Notes: generated by a model not told the origin, from the letters alone. Counted from the stretch's first letter, positions 27,503 to 35,281 are shown. The stretch is 64,000 nt of DNA from JBBRVW01 sp038246545 (GCA_038246545.1 JBBRVW010000011.1:1-64000), one strand, 5' to 3'. Numbers and translations are program-made.

Positions 27503-28003
27503 CTAGATGAAGAGGTTGATCTGGGACTTGCTCATCGCCGACAGCGCAGATGCGGCGCCCACCGGGTCTCCGGCACCTTCGATGAGCTGATCCTGTCGCA
27601 GGCCCATCAGCTCCATGGTCATCTCGCACGGCCACAGGTTGACGCCGAGCTCGATGCACGCCTCCAGGAGCTCCTTGGGGCTGGCGACCTTCTGGTCGGT
27701 GGCGAGCTTGTTCATCATCCAGGCGCCGGCGCCGGCCGTGTTCAGCTTCGAGAGCTTCATGTGACTGATGCCTGGCCGGTTCATCCCCGACAGCGCCTTG
27801 GTCATCGCGTTGGTGCCGGTGATCCTGACGTCGTCACGGACCAGGGGGAAAAGCCCCCAGAACGTGAAGAAGATCGTGGTCTGCATGCCGTACGCGGCGC
27901 CGGTGGACCCCAGGATCAGCGTCGGCCAGATCTTGTCGAGATCCCCGCTCCACGCGACGATCGTCATGCTCTCGGGTACGTCCGTGTCCTCCGTCGCTGT
28001 CAT
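27503..28003 (-). CDS. DsrE2-type sulfurtransferase
   Basis: A 166-residue DsrE/DsrF-like protein of the DsrE2 type. The N-terminal half TIVAWSGDLDKIWPTLILG, then GMQTTIFFTFWGLFPL, is the membrane-touching core of DsrE2. The C-terminal conserved Cys is in NLWPCEMTMELMGL, with a second Cys in LLEACIELGVN. DsrE2 proteins exchange persulfide sulfur with TusA. ATG 28003 is the first gene of the minus-strand operon and faces the regulated divergent promoter. Confidence 0.92.
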   Translation of the reverse strand: MTATEDTDVPESMTIVAWSGDLDKIWPTLILGSTGAAYGMQTTIFFTFWGLFPLVRDDVRITGTNAMTKALSGMNRPGISHMKLSKLNTAGAGAWMMNKLATDQKVASPKELLEACIELGVNLWPCEMTMELMGLRQDQLIEGAGDPVGAASALSAMSKSQINLFI

Positions 28004-28050
28004 CGAGGTGCCCTCGTCTCTGCGGTAGGGGCGTTGCCAACTGTGATCCA

Positions 28051-28080
28051 GGACACTACATTCGCAATTGCGCATATAAC
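28051..28080. promoter_or_regulatory. Divergent sulfur promoter with palindromic operator
   Basis: Between dsrE2 and the persulfide dioxygenase gene, a plus-strand promoter can be read: -35 GGACAC (28051-28056), 18-bp spacer, -10 TATAAC (28075-28080). An imperfect 20-bp palindrome (28058-28077, 8 of 10 paired positions match, perfect core CGCAATTGCG) fills the spacer. On the other strand TTGTTA and a weak -10 flank the same palindrome. This is where an ArsR-type repressor would block both promoters; an ArsR gene ends the plus-strand operon. The ribosome site AGGAGG (28088-28093) follows. Confidence 0.65.
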
Positions 28081-28098
28081 AAGGCCCCAGGAGGCGCC

Positions 28099-29235
28099 GT
28101 GGCCGAGACCGTGACCCCGCTCGAGCTCTTCCAGGAGATCTCGCAGGGAAAGGTCCCCGAGATCCTCGACGTGCGGAACATCGTCGAGTTCGAGGCCGGC
28201 CGCGTCGAGGGAACGCGCCCGGTCCCCACCCGCAACGTGCCCGTGTACCGCGTGGTCGAGGAGATCGAGGCCGAGTGCGAGCGGACCCTCGAGGGTGCGG
28301 TGGTGATCTGCGGTCAGGGGAACGGCTCCGAGCTCGTCGCCGAGGAGTTCGGCGAGCTCGGCCGGACGGTGCGCTCACTCGAGGGCGGCACTGACGCGTG
28401 GAACCGGCTGCTCGTCCCGGTCGAGATCGCCGACCTCCCCTCGCCCGTACGGGTCTGGCAGTTCCAGCGCCCCGCGAAGGCGTGCCTGTCCTACGTGGTC
28501 GGCGTGCCCGGCGAGTGCTGCATCGTCGTCGACCCGACCCGGCAGCCGCAGCCCTACCTCGACCTGGCCGCCGAGCACGGCATGAGCGTCGCCCACGTCA
28601 TCGACACCCACGTCCACGCCGACCACATCAGCGGCGGACCTGCCCTGGCCGCCGAGCTGGGTGTCGAGTACCACCTGCCGCCGGAGGACTGCGGTGGCGT
28701 CGTCCCCTTCCCCAACCGGCCGCTGAAGGACGGCGACGTGCTCGATCTCGGCGCGGCCCAGGTGCGGGTGATGAGCATGCACCTGCCCGGACACACGCCC
28801 GGCACGATCGCCCTGCTGGTCAGCGACGCCGTCCTGCTCGTCGGCGACACCGTGTTCGTGCGTGGTCTGGGACGACCCGACCTCACCGGGCAGGCCGAGG
28901 AGCTGGCGCGCGACCTGTTCCGCAGCGTCCACGAGCGGTTGCAGCCGCTGGACCCGCGCACCGTGATCGCCCCCGCGCACTGGTCCTCCGCGGAGGAGAT
29001 CGATGACCGGGGCCGGGTGGTCACGACACTCGAGGACGTCTTCACCGCGACGTTGCTCAGCGAGCAGGCGATGGAGAGGTTCGTCGAGGAGATCGTCTCG
29101 TCGCTGCCAGCGGCACCCGACACGTACGACACGATCCGGCTGGTCAACTCGGGCCGGCTGGCGCCCCCCGAGGACGAGATCGACGTGCTCGACGTGGGGC
29201 GCAACCAGTGCGCCGCCTCGACGTCACTCGGCTGA
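28099..29235 (+). CDS. Rhodanese-metallo-beta-lactamase fusion, probable persulfide dioxygenase
   Basis: A 378-residue fusion. Residues 1-110 are a rhodanese domain with the active-site Cys71 in VVICGQGNGSELVAEEF. Residues about 115-350 are an ETHE1-like metallo-beta-lactamase fold with a full set of candidate ligands: H171, H173, D175, H176 (THVHADHISGG), H232 (HLPGHTPG), D250 (LLVGDTVFVRGLGRPDL) and H294 (APAHWSS). ETHE1-type enzymes oxidise thiol persulfides to sulfite; the rhodanese part would hand over sulfur. The GTG start has an AGGAGG site 5 bp upstream. It leads the plus-strand operon. Confidence 0.9.
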   Translation: MAETVTPLELFQEISQGKVPEILDVRNIVEFEAGRVEGTRPVPTRNVPVYRVVEEIEAECERTLEGAVVICGQGNGSELVAEEFGELGRTVRSLEGGTDAWNRLLVPVEIADLPSPVRVWQFQRPAKACLSYVVGVPGECCIVVDPTRQPQPYLDLAAEHGMSVAHVIDTHVHADHISGGPALAAELGVEYHLPPEDCGGVVPFPNRPLKDGDVLDLGAAQVRVMSMHLPGHTPGTIALLVSDAVLLVGDTVFVRGLGRPDLTGQAEELARDLFRSVHERLQPLDPRTVIAPAHWSSAEEIDDRGRVVTTLEDVFTATLLSEQAMERFVEEIVSSLPAAPDTYDTIRLVNSGRLAPPEDEIDVLDVGRNQCAASTSLG

Positions 29236-29238
29236 GCG

Positions 29239-29616
29239 GTGTCCTTCGTCCGGCGTCATGTCCGCCCCTCGCTGGACGAGGTCGGGGACGCACCCGACTA
29301 CCGGTTCACGTTGGCGAACGAGCGCACGTTCCTCGCGTGGATACGCACTGCGCTGGCCATGATGGCCGCCGGGGTCGCCGTGGTGCAGTTCGTCCCGGGG
29401 CTCGACCTGGTGCGGCACGCCCTCGGACTGTGGCTGATCCTCCTCGGCGGTCTGCTCGCCGGCGCCTCCTACGTCCACTGGGAACGTAACGAGCGAGCCA
29501 TGCGCCTCGGAGAGCGGTTGCCCCGCTCCCCCGTCCCGCGACTGGTCGCCGTCTCGCTCACCCTGGCTGCAGCGGTCGCACTCGTTCTCACCGTGGTCGA
29601 CCTGGTGCGCGGATGA
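29239..29616 (+). CDS. DUF202 (YidH-type) membrane protein
   Basis: A 125-residue protein with three membrane helices. The DUF202 signature is DYRFTLANERTFLAWIRTAL, followed by AMMAAGVAVVQF and two further hydrophobic segments (LGLWLILLGGLLAGASYV; VSLTLAAAVALVLTVV). GTG 29239 lies 3 bp after the previous stop. The family has no firmly known function; its place in this sulfur operon is noteworthy. Confidence 0.88.
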   Translation: MSFVRRHVRPSLDEVGDAPDYRFTLANERTFLAWIRTALAMMAAGVAVVQFVPGLDLVRHALGLWLILLGGLLAGASYVHWERNERAMRLGERLPRSPVPRLVAVSLTLAAAVALVLTVVDLVRG

Positions 29617-29924
29617 GCAGCCACAACGGTCTGCAGTCCGAACGCACCGCGATGGCCTGGCAGCGCACAGCACTGGGTCTCGGCGGCGTCTCCGCGTTGC
29701 TCCTCCATCGCGCGGGCGGCGACCTCGTTGCCTCTGTGCCCGGGGCCGCCGGCCTGCTGGCGGCCCTCGCTGTCCTGGTCCTCGCCGAGACGCGCTACCA
29801 CCGGGACGGCGGGGGGCGGCCGGATTCGGCGCCGATGGGGGCCGGCGCGGTACGCGTCCTCGCGACGGGGACCATCCTGCTCTCGCTCGCGGCCGCGATC
29901 GTGGCCCTGATCCCGGCCGGGTGA
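29613..29924 (+). CDS. Second DUF202 membrane protein
   Basis: A 103-residue three-helix protein with the shorter DUF202 signature LQSERTAMAWQRTALGLGG. The ATG overlaps the first DUF202 stop (ATGA 29613-29616). Tandem unequal DUF202 pairs are known in bacteria and may form a heteromeric membrane complex. The stop is followed at once by the ArsR gene. Confidence 0.87.
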   Translation: MSSHNGLQSERTAMAWQRTALGLGGVSALLLHRAGGDLVASVPGAAGLLAALAVLVLAETRYHRDGGGRPDSAPMGAGAVRVLATGTILLSLAAAIVALIPAG

Positions 29925-29968
29925 ACCTACACTCAGGACAGGACTCGGAGGCCAGGGGCGGAGGACGG

Positions 29969-30346
29969 GTGGACAAGCAAGTCGCAGCCGAGCTGCACGA
30001 GCTGCACGCCCGTGTGTGCAAGGCGATCGCCGACCCCAAACGCCTGCTCATCATCAACGAGCTGAGCGATCGCGAGCTCAGCGTGAGCGACCTGTGCGAG
30101 GCGCTGGACCTTCCCCAGTCCAACGTCAGCCAGCACCTGGCCATCCTCCGCGAGCGCGGGGTGGTGTCGAGCCGCCGCGAGGGCACCAGCGTGCTCTACG
30201 CGCTACGCGGCACGAAGGTGCTCCAGGCTGTCGCCCTGCTGAGGCAGTTCCTCGCGGAGGACCTGGCCGACCGCGGTCGCCTCGGGCACGAGATCACCAG
30301 CGTGACCGAGGACCCTGTGCTCATGCCTCCGGCCAACCGGGGTTGA
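29969..30346 (+). CDS. ArsR-family repressor of the sulfur island
   Basis: A 125-residue winged-helix ArsR protein. The HTH is LSVSDLCEALDLPQSNVSQHL, with the wing SSRREGTSVLYALRG. Two Cys are present, C17 (ARVCKAIADP) and C43 (SDLCEALDL). They are not in the helix positions used by the persulfide sensors BigR/SqrR, so the sensing chemistry may differ. GTG 29969 is chosen for its GGAGG site (29960-29964); GTG 29921, overlapping the DUF202 stop, would add 16 residues. It is the last gene of the operon that starts at the palindromic operator, so it is the likely autoregulator. Confidence 0.85.
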   Translation: MDKQVAAELHELHARVCKAIADPKRLLIINELSDRELSVSDLCEALDLPQSNVSQHLAILRERGVVSSRREGTSVLYALRGTKVLQAVALLRQFLAEDLADRGRLGHEITSVTEDPVLMPPANRG

Positions 30347-30540
30347 CCGTCAGAAGCTCGTGCTCGGCAGGCTGCTCGAGCGCCGGCAAGGGCCTGGCTG
30401 CCGGACAGCAAGCGGACCAGGTCTCACCGCCGCTCAGCCACGCCCACCTCCCTCGCGCCCGGAGTGCGACAGCAGCCGAAGACAGGTAGGGCCTCAGCCG
30501 AAGCCGATCTGTCAGGCATTCACCACAAGACACCAGCTCA

Positions 30541-30583
30541 GAGCCGACGAGGAGACTTGAACTCCTAACCGCCCGATTACAAG
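30541..30583 (-). other. attL: displaced 3' half of tRNA-Thr
   Basis: 43 bp reproduce the anticodon loop to the 3' end of the tRNA-Thr gene at 40516-40587, with 39 of 43 identical. Two of the four differences are a compensating pair in the T stem (AGGGG/CCCCT becomes AGGAG/CTCCT). Beyond the anticodon loop the similarity ends, so this is not a working tRNA gene. It marks the far end of the integrated element. Confidence 0.85.
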
Positions 30584-30631
30584 GCGGCTTCAGGGCCTCC
30601 GGCGACGTCCGCAGGTGTCCGTCACAGGACC

Positions 30632-30709
30632 CTGACCTGCGGTTATGCGGTTTGATCTTCCACCGGAGTCCGGCGGCTTCCGCTGCTGCTGTTAGCAAAG
30701 TGTTAGCAA
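30632..30709. repeat. Left-end repeats of the element
   Basis: CTGACCTGCGGTTATG (30632-30647) recurs exactly at 40495-40510. TGTTAGCAA occurs twice here (30690-30698 and 30701-30709), and again twice at the right end. These are probable arm-type binding sites of the tyrosine integrase. The 480 bp between the ArsR gene and the next gene otherwise hold no gene. Confidence 0.7.
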
Positions 30710-30826
30710 GATCGGCGCCGTCGTGCACGACCAGGGGCGCGAGGACGCCGGCCAGGGCCCGACGCTCGAACTGCTCCCGCGGGTCACATCGGATCGTATG
30801 ACAGTCACGGCGGGCATCATGGAGTC

Positions 30827-31198
30827 GTGAGCACGACGTCGCCGCCCTACCCGCCGCCCGGCCCTGGGGGCGGCTATGCGCTGCGCGCCGTCGCTGTGGC
30901 CGACTCGCTCGACGACCTGCACGGCCCGACGCACGGAGAGGTGCGGCTGCCGCTGCACCTGGACGCCTCGGCCCGTCCCGTCTACGACCTTGACCAGGAC
31001 TACTTCCGCCAACTGGTGTATCGGCTGGTGCTGCTGGAGGCCTCCACCGTCGAGGATCTCAACGCATGGCTGGACCGGGACACCCTGGTGGCGGACTGGC
31101 CGACCCTGTACCTGCCGCGTGTGGTGCGCGCGGCCTGGGACCAACGACACCCCGTCCTCCGCGCACGCGGGGCGGGTCCGCACGTCCCGCGGACCTGA
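30827..31198 (+). CDS. Small protein paired with the AbiEii-type toxin
   Basis: A 123-residue protein with a proline-rich N-terminus (PPYPPPGPGGG) and a helical part (YDLDQDYFRQLVYRLVLLEA; DLNAWLDRDTLVADWPTLYL). No DNA-binding motif of the AbiEi antitoxin is seen. It ends 2 bp before the nucleotidyltransferase start, so both are co-expressed. By position it may neutralise or help the toxin, but I do not recognise the family. Start GTG 30827. Confidence 0.65.
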   Translation: MSTTSPPYPPPGPGGGYALRAVAVADSLDDLHGPTHGEVRLPLHLDASARPVYDLDQDYFRQLVYRLVLLEASTVEDLNAWLDRDTLVADWPTLYLPRVVRAAWDQRHPVLRARGAGPHVPRT

Positions 31199-31200
31199 CT

Positions 31201-31989
31201 GTGGGCGTCGATCCGTTCCAAGCCGAGGTTGCGCGCGTCGCTCTGGTCGCCGCGGCCGATCACGGGTTCGCGCTGGCCGGCGGCAACGCGTTGGTCGTGC
31301 ACGGCCTGGTGGATCGCCCGACCCAGGACGTCGACCTGTTCAGTCCCGAGCCCGGCGCACCCGGGGTGGTTCTCGACTCAGTGCGCCGGACGCTCGAAAC
31401 GGCTGGTTACCGGGTTGAGGTCACCCGTCGACCGGAAGACAGCGCCGGCGAGTTCGCGCAGCTCGCCGTCAGCCGCAACGAAGAGTCGATGCTGCTCGAC
31501 TTGGCCAGGGACTGGCGCCAGCTACCGCCGGTCTCGCTCGACATCGGGCCGGTGCTCCACCTCGACGACGCCGTCGGCTCCAAGGTCACTGCGATGGTGG
31601 GCCGCGGCCTGCCCCGGGACTTCATCGACGTCGCCGCTGCGCTCGCCCGGTACAGCCGCGAGGAACTGATGATGCTGGCTTTCGTCCGTGACCCTGGATT
31701 GCCTGTTCGCGATTTCTCCGATGCGGCCCGTGCCCTGGACGAAATACCGGCCGACGCCTTTGCCGCGTATGGGATGGACGGTGCCGCGATCGCCACGATG
31801 CGGGCACGGTTCGACGACTGGCCCCGTGACGTGGCCTCCGACATCGCCGGCCACCGAACACACAAGGCAGCTCACCGACCCTCGAGATCCACCGGTCTCG
31901 GTCCGCTCAACCCGCCGACATCCTGGCCCGCGACCTCACCCAGTTCTGTCGCGTCGGACGATCACCGGCCTCAACCACCGTCGCTGTGA
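31201..31989 (+). CDS. AbiEii/AbiGii-type nucleotidyltransferase toxin
   Basis: A 262-residue nucleotidyltransferase-fold protein. The motif FALAGGNALVVHGLVDRPTQ followed by DVDLF is the GG...T-x-D-x-D core of the AbiEii family, whose members block growth by modifying tRNA or other targets. Later segments SKVTAMVGRGLPRDFIDVAA fit the family. The last ~45 residues (after GHRTH) are rich in Pro/Ser/Arg and look unlike a folded domain, perhaps from a frameshift that replaced the natural end. Start GTG 31201. Confidence 0.75.
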   Translation: MGVDPFQAEVARVALVAAADHGFALAGGNALVVHGLVDRPTQDVDLFSPEPGAPGVVLDSVRRTLETAGYRVEVTRRPEDSAGEFAQLAVSRNEESMLLDLARDWRQLPPVSLDIGPVLHLDDAVGSKVTAMVGRGLPRDFIDVAAALARYSREELMMLAFVRDPGLPVRDFSDAARALDEIPADAFAAYGMDGAAIATMRARFDDWPRDVASDIAGHRTHKAAHRPSRSTGLGPLNPPTSWPATSPSSVASDDHRPQPPSL

Positions 31990-32482
31990 CCGGAGCTGGA
32001 GTGACTCCGCTCGATCTTGGTCGGGTAGCGGTTTCCTAACTCGATCTTGGTCGTCCGTCGGCGACCGCCCGCGACTGTCCACGCAGGCCGCGCTTGTGTC
32101 GACGTACGTCGCTGTCCTCACCGCATCGCCCGCAGTCGTGCGCTTGGCTGTCAATTTGGCTGTCAGCGCCGAAAAGCGGCCACGGCTGGCGTCAGCGCGT
32201 CGGCGAATGCGCTCCGCAGTGAGATTTGAACTCCGGCGTAAGCGGTCCACAACGGCTCGCGTCGGTTCGCTTGAGTACACGTTGCCGCAGGTCAGCGCCG
32301 TGTTCGTGTCTGGGTGCGTCCGCCGACGATCGCGGCCTTTCGCTGGCTCCGGTGACCATTTCTGTGACCACCCGGGCCCGCTCGAGCGCCGCTCCCGACG
32401 AGAGGCGGACAACCGTCCGGTCGGGTCTTGAACGCCGCGATCAGCCGCGCGGCAGTACGGTCGAGTCCTCGCGGCGTGGTGT
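31990..32482. other. About 490 bp with no intact gene
   Basis: Contains a 14-bp direct repeat, CTCGATCTTGGTCG, at 32010-32023 and 32040-32053 (30-bp period). Lower GC and lack of a coding pattern suggest decayed element sequence leading into the IS3 remnant. Confidence 0.5.
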
Positions 32483-33098
32483 GTGGAGCGCGTCGGTAGC
32501 GCGCTTGCCGAGCCATCGGGCCAGCTGTTCGCCGGGCATTGGCGGCCGGCGCCGGCCACCCGCGTCGACCTGGTTCAGCGCCGCTTCGTCCCGCAGGCGC
32601 CGGACACGGTGTGGTTCACCGACATCACCCACCACCGCGCCGCCGACGGCTGGGTCTACTGCTGCGCGGTCATCGACGGGTTCTCCCGCCGGGTGGTGGG
32701 CTGGTCGATCGCCGACCATATCCACACGGAACTGGTCGTGGACGCCCTGCAGATTGCGCGCTGGCAAAGGGATCCGGTCGGCACAATGGTGCACGCCGAC
32801 CGCAGCACCCCCAGGCATGCCTCCTGGGTATTCGGGCATCGGCTTGCGAAGCCGGCCTGCTCGGGTCGATGGGCAAGGTCGCCTCCAGCGTCGACACGCG
32901 CTGATCGAGTCCTTCTGGTCGACCATGCAACGCGAGCTGCTCGACCGGCACGACTGGGACAGCCGAGCCGAGCTCGCGTCGGCGATCTTCGAGTGGCTCG
33001 ACGGCTGGTACAACCCCAATCGCCGGCACACCTCGCTGGGAATGCTCTCTCCGCACCAGTACGAGACCCTTCACAGCGCCGCCGCAGGAGCGACATGA
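32483..33098 (+). pseudogene. Frameshifted IS3-family transposase (orfB) remnant
   Basis: The first reading frame gives PDTVWFTDITHHRAADGWVY and AVIDGFSRRVVGWSIADHI with the first catalytic Asp. The second Asp is at HADRSTP. The product then shifts frame near 32817 (WVFGHRLREAG-like sequence in a second frame) and again near 32897, where ALIESFWSTMQRELLDRHDW with the catalytic Glu and YNPNRRHTSLGMLSPHQYE resume. The DDE order is intact, but at least two frameshifts and a missing N-terminus make it inactive. A terminal-repeat-like end (GTGTCCGGAGAACCGGGTCA) follows at 33112-33131. Confidence 0.85.
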
Positions 33099-33256
33099 TC
33101 ACTACACCCGCCGTGTCCGGAGAACCGGGTCAGGCACCAGACGGGATGATTGCGTCTTGTGGGGGCCGTGCGTTCGTGGTTGGGTCCTGATCATCCCATC
33201 GTGCGCGCGTCCGCCGACGATCTCGGGGCCGCGCCGAGCGTCTCCAGGAGGTCGCA

Positions 33257-35206
33257 ATGATCCGATCCAGATCCGCGCGGTGGGGGCTCGTCCCCGCGCT
33301 TGCGCTCGTGCTCGCCGGCGCGGTAGCCCCCGCGTCGGCGCACCCCGGAGGCGCGCTGACCGGCGGCCCGCACGACACGACGCACCAGCAGGGCGACGGC
33401 CCGCAGGCGCCGGTCGACCCCTCGGCGGCGCTGTCCGCGCTGGACGCGGCCACCGCGGGCGTCGTGAGCTCCGGCCCGTCGGCGAAGGTGACCAAGAACC
33501 TGGCGGTGAAGGGACGCGGGCAGCGGTTGGTGCCCGACGCGACCACCGACGTGTGGGCCTACAACGGCTACGCCTACATCGGCACGTTCAACTCCCCGTG
33601 TGGCACCGGGGAGGGCTTCGGTACTCCGGCGCTGATGCAGGGCGTGGACGGCCCGGGGATCCCGGTCTTCGACGTCAGCAACGCGACCAAGCCCAAGTAC
33701 CGCGGCAACATCCCCTCGGTCCAGGGCAGCCGCATCAACGACGTCAAGGTCGCCCGGCTGGGTGGCCACGACATCCTGGTCCACTCCAACGAGGCCTGCG
33801 CCGGCGGCCCGGGCGGGTTCGAGATCTACAACGTCGACGTCCCGACCGCCCCCCGGCACCTGGCGCACGTGCAGGTCGATGACATCAACCCGACGCTGCG
33901 CGAGGCCTTCGGCATCGTCGATGTCGGGGTGCACAACAACTACCTGTTCTCCCGCGGCGGCCGCAGCTACAACGCGATCCAGGCCGAGAGCGAGTTCGGC
34001 AGCTTCCAGGTCTTCGACATCACCGACCCGGCCGCGGCCGAGCTGGTGGGCTGGTTCGGCGCCGAGTACGTCTTCGACGACACCGTGGACTGGGCGACGG
34101 TCAGCGACGTGCCGACGATCCTCGCCGCTGATGCCTACCTGAACTCCGGGTTCGGCAACTCCCGCAACCGGTTCCTGCACGACCACTACGTGACGCCGGA
34201 CGGCTCGAAGGCCTACCTCGCCAACTGGGACGCGGGTCTGCTCTTGGTCGACCTGGGCGCGCTGGTCGGGTCCGTCGCGTCGCTGGTCTCGGTTGCCCTC
34301 GACCCGGTGAACGGGTCGCTGGACGGCGAGGTGAACAGCCACTCGGTGTGGCCGACCGCCGACGGCAAGACGGTCGTGGAAGGTGAGGAAGACTTCAGCG
34401 CGATCGTCAGCAACCAGCCGCTGAGCAACTTCACCTTCGGCGACAGCCCGGACAACAACATCTACGGCGTCGGCATCAGCCCGATCGCCGGGGACGCCTT
34501 CGAGGCCAACCAGTTCGGCAACACCGTCACCGTCGCCTCCGACAGCGTCACGGTGACGGGCGGTCCGCTCATCGGCAACGTCTACCCGGCCGTCGAGGGC
34601 TCCGGCAGCCAGCCCATGCTCGGCGACACAACGGTCACCGGCGAGGCGGTGTGGATCGGTCAGGGCTGCTCGAGCGACCCGGTGCTCAACCCCGTCACCG
34701 CCGGTGACATTGCGGTGGTCCGGCGCGGTGCGTGCACGTTCGGCGAGAAGTTGCGGACAGCTCAAGGGCTCGGCGCAGCGGCGATCGTCATCTCGAACAA
34801 CGTCCGCGGCGACACGCCGTGGGGTGGCTTGCGGATCTGGGACTACTCGGACCCGACGAGCCCGGTCCTGGCAAGCACGTTCAACACCACCTGCAGCGCC
34901 GACCCGTTCGACTCGAGCTGCGATCCGAGGGGCACGTACACGGTGCACAACGTGATCGTGGAAGGGCACCGCGCCTACGTCTCGTGGTACTCCGAGGGGG
35001 TGCTGGTCCTGGACATCTCCGACCCGTACCACCCCACCGAGGTGGCGCGCTACCACGAATCCGGGCCCGGCTTCGAGGCACGCAACGGCGGCATCCAGGA
35101 CGTGTGGGGCATCTACAAGGAGCCACGGCGCCCGTTCGTCTACGCCTCGGACCGCAACGGTGGCCTGTACGTCCTGCAGCAGCTCGGCTCCGGCTCGGGC
35201 AAGTAG
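33257..35206 (+). CDS. Secreted LVIVD-repeat beta-propeller protein with inserted PA domain
   Basis: A 649-residue exported protein. The signal peptide (about 1-30) ends VAPASA. Repeats of the type GIPVFDVSNATKPKYRGN, GGFEIYNVDVPTAPRHLAHV, GSFQVFDITDPAAAELVGWF and GVLVLDISDPYHPTEVARYH are LVIVD propeller units. A PA domain is inserted at about residues 470-520 (GDIAVVRRGACTFGEKLRTA, GAAAIVISNN). The role is unknown; PA domains often bring peptides or partners to secreted enzymes. It is cargo of the element, in good coding condition, with its own strong terminator and an upstream AGGAGGT ribosome site. Confidence 0.85.
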   Translation: MIRSRSARWGLVPALALVLAGAVAPASAHPGGALTGGPHDTTHQQGDGPQAPVDPSAALSALDAATAGVVSSGPSAKVTKNLAVKGRGQRLVPDATTDVWAYNGYAYIGTFNSPCGTGEGFGTPALMQGVDGPGIPVFDVSNATKPKYRGNIPSVQGSRINDVKVARLGGHDILVHSNEACAGGPGGFEIYNVDVPTAPRHLAHVQVDDINPTLREAFGIVDVGVHNNYLFSRGGRSYNAIQAESEFGSFQVFDITDPAAAELVGWFGAEYVFDDTVDWATVSDVPTILAADAYLNSGFGNSRNRFLHDHYVTPDGSKAYLANWDAGLLLVDLGALVGSVASLVSVALDPVNGSLDGEVNSHSVWPTADGKTVVEGEEDFSAIVSNQPLSNFTFGDSPDNNIYGVGISPIAGDAFEANQFGNTVTVASDSVTVTGGPLIGNVYPAVEGSGSQPMLGDTTVTGEAVWIGQGCSSDPVLNPVTAGDIAVVRRGACTFGEKLRTAQGLGAAAIVISNNVRGDTPWGGLRIWDYSDPTSPVLASTFNTTCSADPFDSSCDPRGTYTVHNVIVEGHRAYVSWYSEGVLVLDISDPYHPTEVARYHESGPGFEARNGGIQDVWGIYKEPRRPFVYASDRNGGLYVLQQLGSGSGK

Positions 35207-35239
35207 CCGAACCGACCGAGCAGAAGAGTCGCGCCCACA

Positions 35240-35281
35240 GCGCACGGTGGGGACCGCCGACCGGCGGTCCCCACCGTGCGC
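35240..35281 (+). terminator. Perfect 19-bp-stem hairpin after the LVIVD gene
   Basis: Arms 35240-35258 (GCGCACGGTGGGGACCGCC) and 35263-35281 with a 4-nt loop (GACC), 34 bp after the stop. Its geometry (19-bp stem, 4-nt loop) equals that of the palindrome in paaD, though the sequence differs. Confidence 0.85.

Noticed and set aside
19091..30583. The sulfur island as a second tandem insertion in the same tRNA
   Set aside because: No tRNA-Thr fragment or integrase was found at its left border (19031-19781), so there is no direct evidence for transfer by this route.
30541..30600. A second functional tRNA-Thr
   Set aside because: Only the anticodon loop and the 3' half are present; the D arm and acceptor 5' strand are missing.
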